Shown piece by piece: positions 61,554 to 64,000 of a DNA stretch of 64,000 nt. The DNA comes from Chelonobacter sp050613185. GTDB lineage: Bacteria; Pseudomonadota; Gammaproteobacteria; Enterobacterales; Pasteurellaceae. The notes below the pieces were generated by a model. The model had not been told where the DNA came from. It saw only the letters and a program-made list of their open reading frames with translations, and searched no databases. The DNA is taken from positions 2,642,910 to 2,706,909 of the forward strand of contig NZ_CP192511.1 of NCBI RefSeq assembly GCF_050613185.1, given 5' to 3'. The first letter of the stretch is position 1. The number at the start of each line of letters is the position of its first letter. Position numbers and translations under genes: made by a program.

Positions 61554-62044
61554 TGCGCAGAATTATTTCAGTCTTATTAGAAAACGAATCCGGTGCGTTA
61601 TCACGGGTCATCGCCCTGTTTTCACAACGCGCATTTAACATCGAAAGCCTGACCGTTGCGCCGACAGACGATCCAACCCTGTCGCGCATGACAATCGAGG
61701 CGTTTGGTGAAGAAAAGGTATTAGAACAAATCGAAAAACAACTGCATAAATTGGTCGATGTGTTCAAAGTGATTAATTTAAGTGATTGCGAACACGTCGA
61801 GCGAGAAATCATGTTGCTCAAAGTGCGGGCGCACGGCAATGCGCGTGATGAGGTGAAACGTTTGGCGGATATTTACCGCGGACAAATCATCGACGTCACC
61901 CCGAAAAGCTATACCATTCAGCTTGCCGGCACCAAAGACAAACTCAATGCCTTCATCAGCTCGGTGAAACAAGAAAGCGACATTATCGAAGTCGTCCGCT
62001 CCGGCTTGATTAGCTTGTCTCGTGGTGAAAAGAATTGTTTGTAG
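61553..62044 (+). CDS. ilvH: Acetolactate synthase III regulatory subunit IlvH
   Basis: This small subunit confers valine feedback inhibition on IlvI. The 163-residue protein starts with the ACT domain SVLLENESGALSRVIALFSQRAFNIESLTVAPTDD and continues with the C-terminal ALS_ss domain (EREIMLLKVRAHGNARDEVKRLADIYRGQIIDV). Its ATG overlaps the ilvI stop (TAATG), implying coupling. Palindromic repeats begin 17 bp after its stop and may serve as a terminator. Confidence 0.96.
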   Translation: MRRIISVLLENESGALSRVIALFSQRAFNIESLTVAPTDDPTLSRMTIEAFGEEKVLEQIEKQLHKLVDVFKVINLSDCEHVEREIMLLKVRAHGNARDEVKRLADIYRGQIIDVTPKSYTIQLAGTKDKLNAFISSVKQESDIIEVVRSGLISLSRGEKNCL

Positions 62045-62060
62045 TTTAATCTTTTCCGCC

Positions 62061-62196
62061 CTCCCTCCGTCCTTCGAACACCTCCCTCCGCATGCGGAGA
62101 GAGGGAAGTATCGTTTTATTTTGGTAACCGTAATTTTCTCTCCCTCCGCGTGCGGAGGGAGTACCATTTTTCTCAAGAAAAATGGGGAGGGAGGGG
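62061..62196. repeat. GC-rich palindromic repeats between ilvH and the DUF559 gene
   Basis: Two palindromes of the CTCCCTCCGC/GCGGAGGGAG type (62082-62106 and 62139-62161) are followed by the hairpin CCATTTTTCT-CA-AGAAAAATGG (about 62164-62185) and GGAGGGAGGGG. An isolated half-unit CCCTCCCTCCGT lies at 62060-62070. The last ~60 bp form the composite element also present at 32667-32726, in inverted orientation. Confidence 0.85.
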
Positions 62197-62204
62197 AAAA
62201 CTTT

Positions 62205-62561
62205 TTATCCATCCACAAAATGCCAAATAATATCTAACACTGCCTCGATGTCCTTTAATATTTCATCATTCCAGAATCGAATAACCTTAAACCCTCGAGC
62301 TTCCAAATAATTCGTTCGGACTTGATCATATTGCCGTTGATTTTCATCACTATGTTGAGCGCCATCTAATTCAATAATTAAAGCAATATCAAAAGAAATA
62401 AAATCAACAATGTATTTACCAATAATTTTTTGTCGAAGGAATTTCACGCCGCCTAAGCGTCGCCGGCGTAAATGATACCAAAGGTTTTGTTCCGCTTCGG
62501 TCATGGTTGAACGAAGTTGTTTAGCATATTGACGCAGCATTAAATTTTCATTTTCTCTCAT
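62205..62561 (-). CDS. DUF559 endonuclease-like protein
   Basis: This 118-residue protein of the DUF559 family is related to the Vsr/PD-(D/E)XK nuclease fold. Visible features are the N-terminal LRSTMTEAEQNLWYHLRRRRLGG, the core KYIVDFISFDIALIIELDGAQH (candidate acidic metal ligands in VDF and ELDG) and the C-terminal VIRFWNDEILKD. AAGGAAAA precedes the start. It stands alone between ilvH and the porin gene and is bracketed on both sides by clustered GC-rich palindromes, an arrangement recalling REP-associated transposase loci. Its activity is unknown. Confidence 0.82.
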   Translation of the reverse strand: MRENENLMLRQYAKQLRSTMTEAEQNLWYHLRRRRLGGVKFLRQKIIGKYIVDFISFDIALIIELDGAQHSDENQRQYDQVRTNYLEARGFKVIRFWNDEILKDIEAVLDIIWHFVDG

Positions 62562-62687
62562 CTACTATTTTCCTTTTTTAAATAAAAAATAATAAGATTA
62601 GAAAAAATAAGATTAAGCGTTCGTATAAATATTTGCGATACCGATCGTAAATATTATCTTTTCTTTATACTTCCCTCCGTCCTGCGC

Positions 62688-62806
62688 CCCCCCTCCGCCT
62701 GCGGAGGGAGGGAATTTACTTTTACTTTCTCTCCCTCCGCGTACGGAGGGAAGGAATTTACTTTTTGGTAAGCTAAACTTTCTCTCCCTACGCCTGCGGA
62801 GGGGGA
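62688..62806. repeat. Three GC-rich palindromes upstream of the DUF559 gene
   Basis: Palindromes of the same type as those downstream of the gene occur at about 62688-62712, 62731-62752 and 62783-62806. They are spaced 43-52 bp and each has the core CCCTCCGC/GCGGAGGG with one or two changes. AATTTACTTT is repeated between them. A half-unit TTCCCTCCGTCCTGCG lies at 62671-62686. Confidence 0.85.
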
Positions 62807-62844
62807 AGTTATTTTTGACATTTGATAAAGTACTTAAAAAACAA

Positions 62845-62868
62845 AAAGGTCGGCAAAAGCCGACCTTT
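62845..62868 (-). terminator. Terminator of the P2-type porin gene
   Basis: AAAGGTCGGC-AAAA-GCCGACCTTT, followed leftward by TTTGTTTTTT, lies 25 bp after the porin stop. Confidence 0.92.
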
Positions 62869-62892
62869 GGAAGATATCTAATTATTTAACAA

Positions 62893-63879
62893 TTAGAAGA
62901 ATACACGTAAACCTACAGCAACTTTATTCTCTTTCTTGTTATCTTCACCTTCAACTTTAGTTCTGACATTCGCATACTCTACGAATGTAATAACATTTTT
63001 GTGCAATTTATAATCTGCACCAACAAGATAGGTGTGCACACGATCACTACCTTCTGACTCACGCTTCCACTGTCCGTAAACTGTTGATGGAGCTGCCAAT
63101 TTATATTTTAAACCAACCAGATGGTAAGTGGTTTTATCTTGTTTTTCACCATTTTCAGTAGCTCGAGTTTGACCATAGTTATAAGCTACGCCGAAATCGC
63201 TAACTAGTAATTCTCCCGCTAAACGCCAGCTATCAGTCTTACTCGTTTTTTCAGTTGAGAGTCTATCCTGAGTATAGCCTGCATTCAGATTTAAGGTTGT
63301 GCCTTCAGCTAAACCAGCAGTATAGAATAACGCAGCACCATAACCATTTTTAGTATTACCAGTATTGCCTTTTGCTGCATTACCGAATAGGTAATCTAAA
63401 CCAAAGCTAAAACCACTAAAGCTGTCTGAGCGGAATTTAACAGATTTATTAGATGCGCCGGTTACATTATTATTGCCACCGTACTCATAAGCGTAATCTC
63501 CTAATTGCACATCATCGCCATTAGTTAACTGACGACCAAATGTTAGAGTACCAACGCCATCTTGTTTAAAACCAGCATATAATCTTTTAGTAGTTACATT
63601 ACCAAAAGAACTATCATCTTTTGCATCTGTTTTTTCTTCAAAACGTAATTCAACATTTGCTAATGCACTCAGTCCGCTACCTAGATCTTGAGAACCTTTA
63701 ACTACTAAACGAGAACCTGCATTTTTCAAATCAACTTTTCTATCAGTTTCTTTATTCAAAAGTAAACGTAAAGAACCGCCCACTTCAACTTTAGAACCGT
63801 CTTGATCATAAACAACTGCTGCGTTTGCAGAAGTTGCGGCTACTGCTGCTACTGCTAAAGCTACTAATGTCTTTTTCAT
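62893..63879 (-). CDS. ompP2: Outer membrane porin, OmpP2-like
   Basis: This 328-residue general porin expected to form 16-stranded trimers resembles Haemophilus P2. The signal peptide ends SANA-AVVYDQ (about residue 20). The mature protein has the porin start YDQDGSKVEVGGSLRLLL, alternating beta-strand patterns (YAGFKQDGVGTLTFGRQLT, FSFGLDYLFGN) and a terminal Phe (VGLRVFF) needed for outer-membrane assembly. A strong terminator follows. The promoter region (63880-64000) is AT-rich with a long leader and continues to the window edge. Confidence 0.92.
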   Translation of the reverse strand: MKKTLVALAVAAVAATSANAAVVYDQDGSKVEVGGSLRLLLNKETDRKVDLKNAGSRLVVKGSQDLGSGLSALANVELRFEEKTDAKDDSSFGNVTTKRLYAGFKQDGVGTLTFGRQLTNGDDVQLGDYAYEYGGNNNVTGASNKSVKFRSDSFSGFSFGLDYLFGNAAKGNTGNTKNGYGAALFYTAGLAEGTTLNLNAGYTQDRLSTEKTSKTDSWRLAGELLVSDFGVAYNYGQTRATENGEKQDKTTYHLVGLKYKLAAPSTVYGQWKRESEGSDRVHTYLVGADYKLHKNVITFVEYANVRTKVEGEDNKKENKVAVGLRVFF

Positions 63880-64000
63880 AATAGTTTGCCTTTTTACTTA
63901 AGTTTAAAGTTAATTTATTTATGTTCGCTAGTGCATAAATAAACGGAACTTAGATTGAACTTTCACTCAACAGCGTTGTCCAACCCTGTTTTTGATTTCC

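Noticed and set aside
62061..62806. CRISPR array at the GC-rich palindromes
   Set aside because: The units are imperfect palindromes with irregular spacing, interrupted by a gene, and there are no cas genes. They fit REP-like repeats better.

Overview
The window is chromosomal DNA of a Pasteurellaceae bacterium. The 9-bp Haemophilus-type uptake signal sequence (USS, AAGTGCGGT and its complement) recurs throughout, both singly and as inverted pairs that act as terminators. The housekeeping genes (P5-type OmpA, P2-type porin, hldE, lpxL, pykA, ilvIH, purU, hns) also fit Haemophilus/Aggregatibacter/Pasteurella relatives. The species cannot be fixed from the sequence alone. No rRNA, tRNA, CRISPR array or complete insertion sequence was seen.

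Positions 1-31500 are mostly ordinary core genome. In order they hold the end of an oligopeptide ABC operon (oppD, oppF), an orphan gntR-type regulator, metF with a MetJ operator, a PerM-like permease, two tandem ompA paralogues, ydiJ-menI-hemH, hldE, lpxL, and the peptidoglycan set gloC-mepK-ldtD. These are followed by xthA, a DUF695-RraB fusion, a DUF1287 protein, pykA and sixA. Next come a TrpXYZ-like importer with two substrate-binding paralogues, the outer one behind a TrpR-operator-like palindrome, then trhP, a predicted small RNA, a DUF554 protein, dgt and yfbR.

Positions 31600-56100 form an accessory surface/secretion region. It has three OmpA-domain envelope proteins sharing an N-terminal domain, an exported HExxH peptidase, a 1061-residue protein with a MurF-like ligase fused to a large unknown domain, and a GT8-like glycosyltransferase preceded by the frameshifted tail of an acetyltransferase. 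It also has three calcium-repeat proteins that look like type I secretion substrates. Two of these are about 820-residue paralogues with candidate Fur boxes. The third is a 3164-residue adhesin with a BapA-like N-terminus, twelve near-identical Ig-like repeats, an approximately 300-residue Ser-Asp stalk and an RTX-like C-terminus. No type I transporter is in the window. Eight of the twelve Ig-like repeats carry a complete USS, so this array is both a protein repeat and a DNA-uptake array.

Positions 56467-64000 return to core genes: purU, hns, an NhaC-family antiporter, ilvIH and a P2-type porin. Between ilvH and the porin lies a small DUF559 nuclease-like gene flanked on both sides by GC-rich palindromes. 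A composite form of the same palindrome occurs as a solo copy at 32667-32726, between two identical 21-bp hairpins, which suggests a small mobile repeat family.
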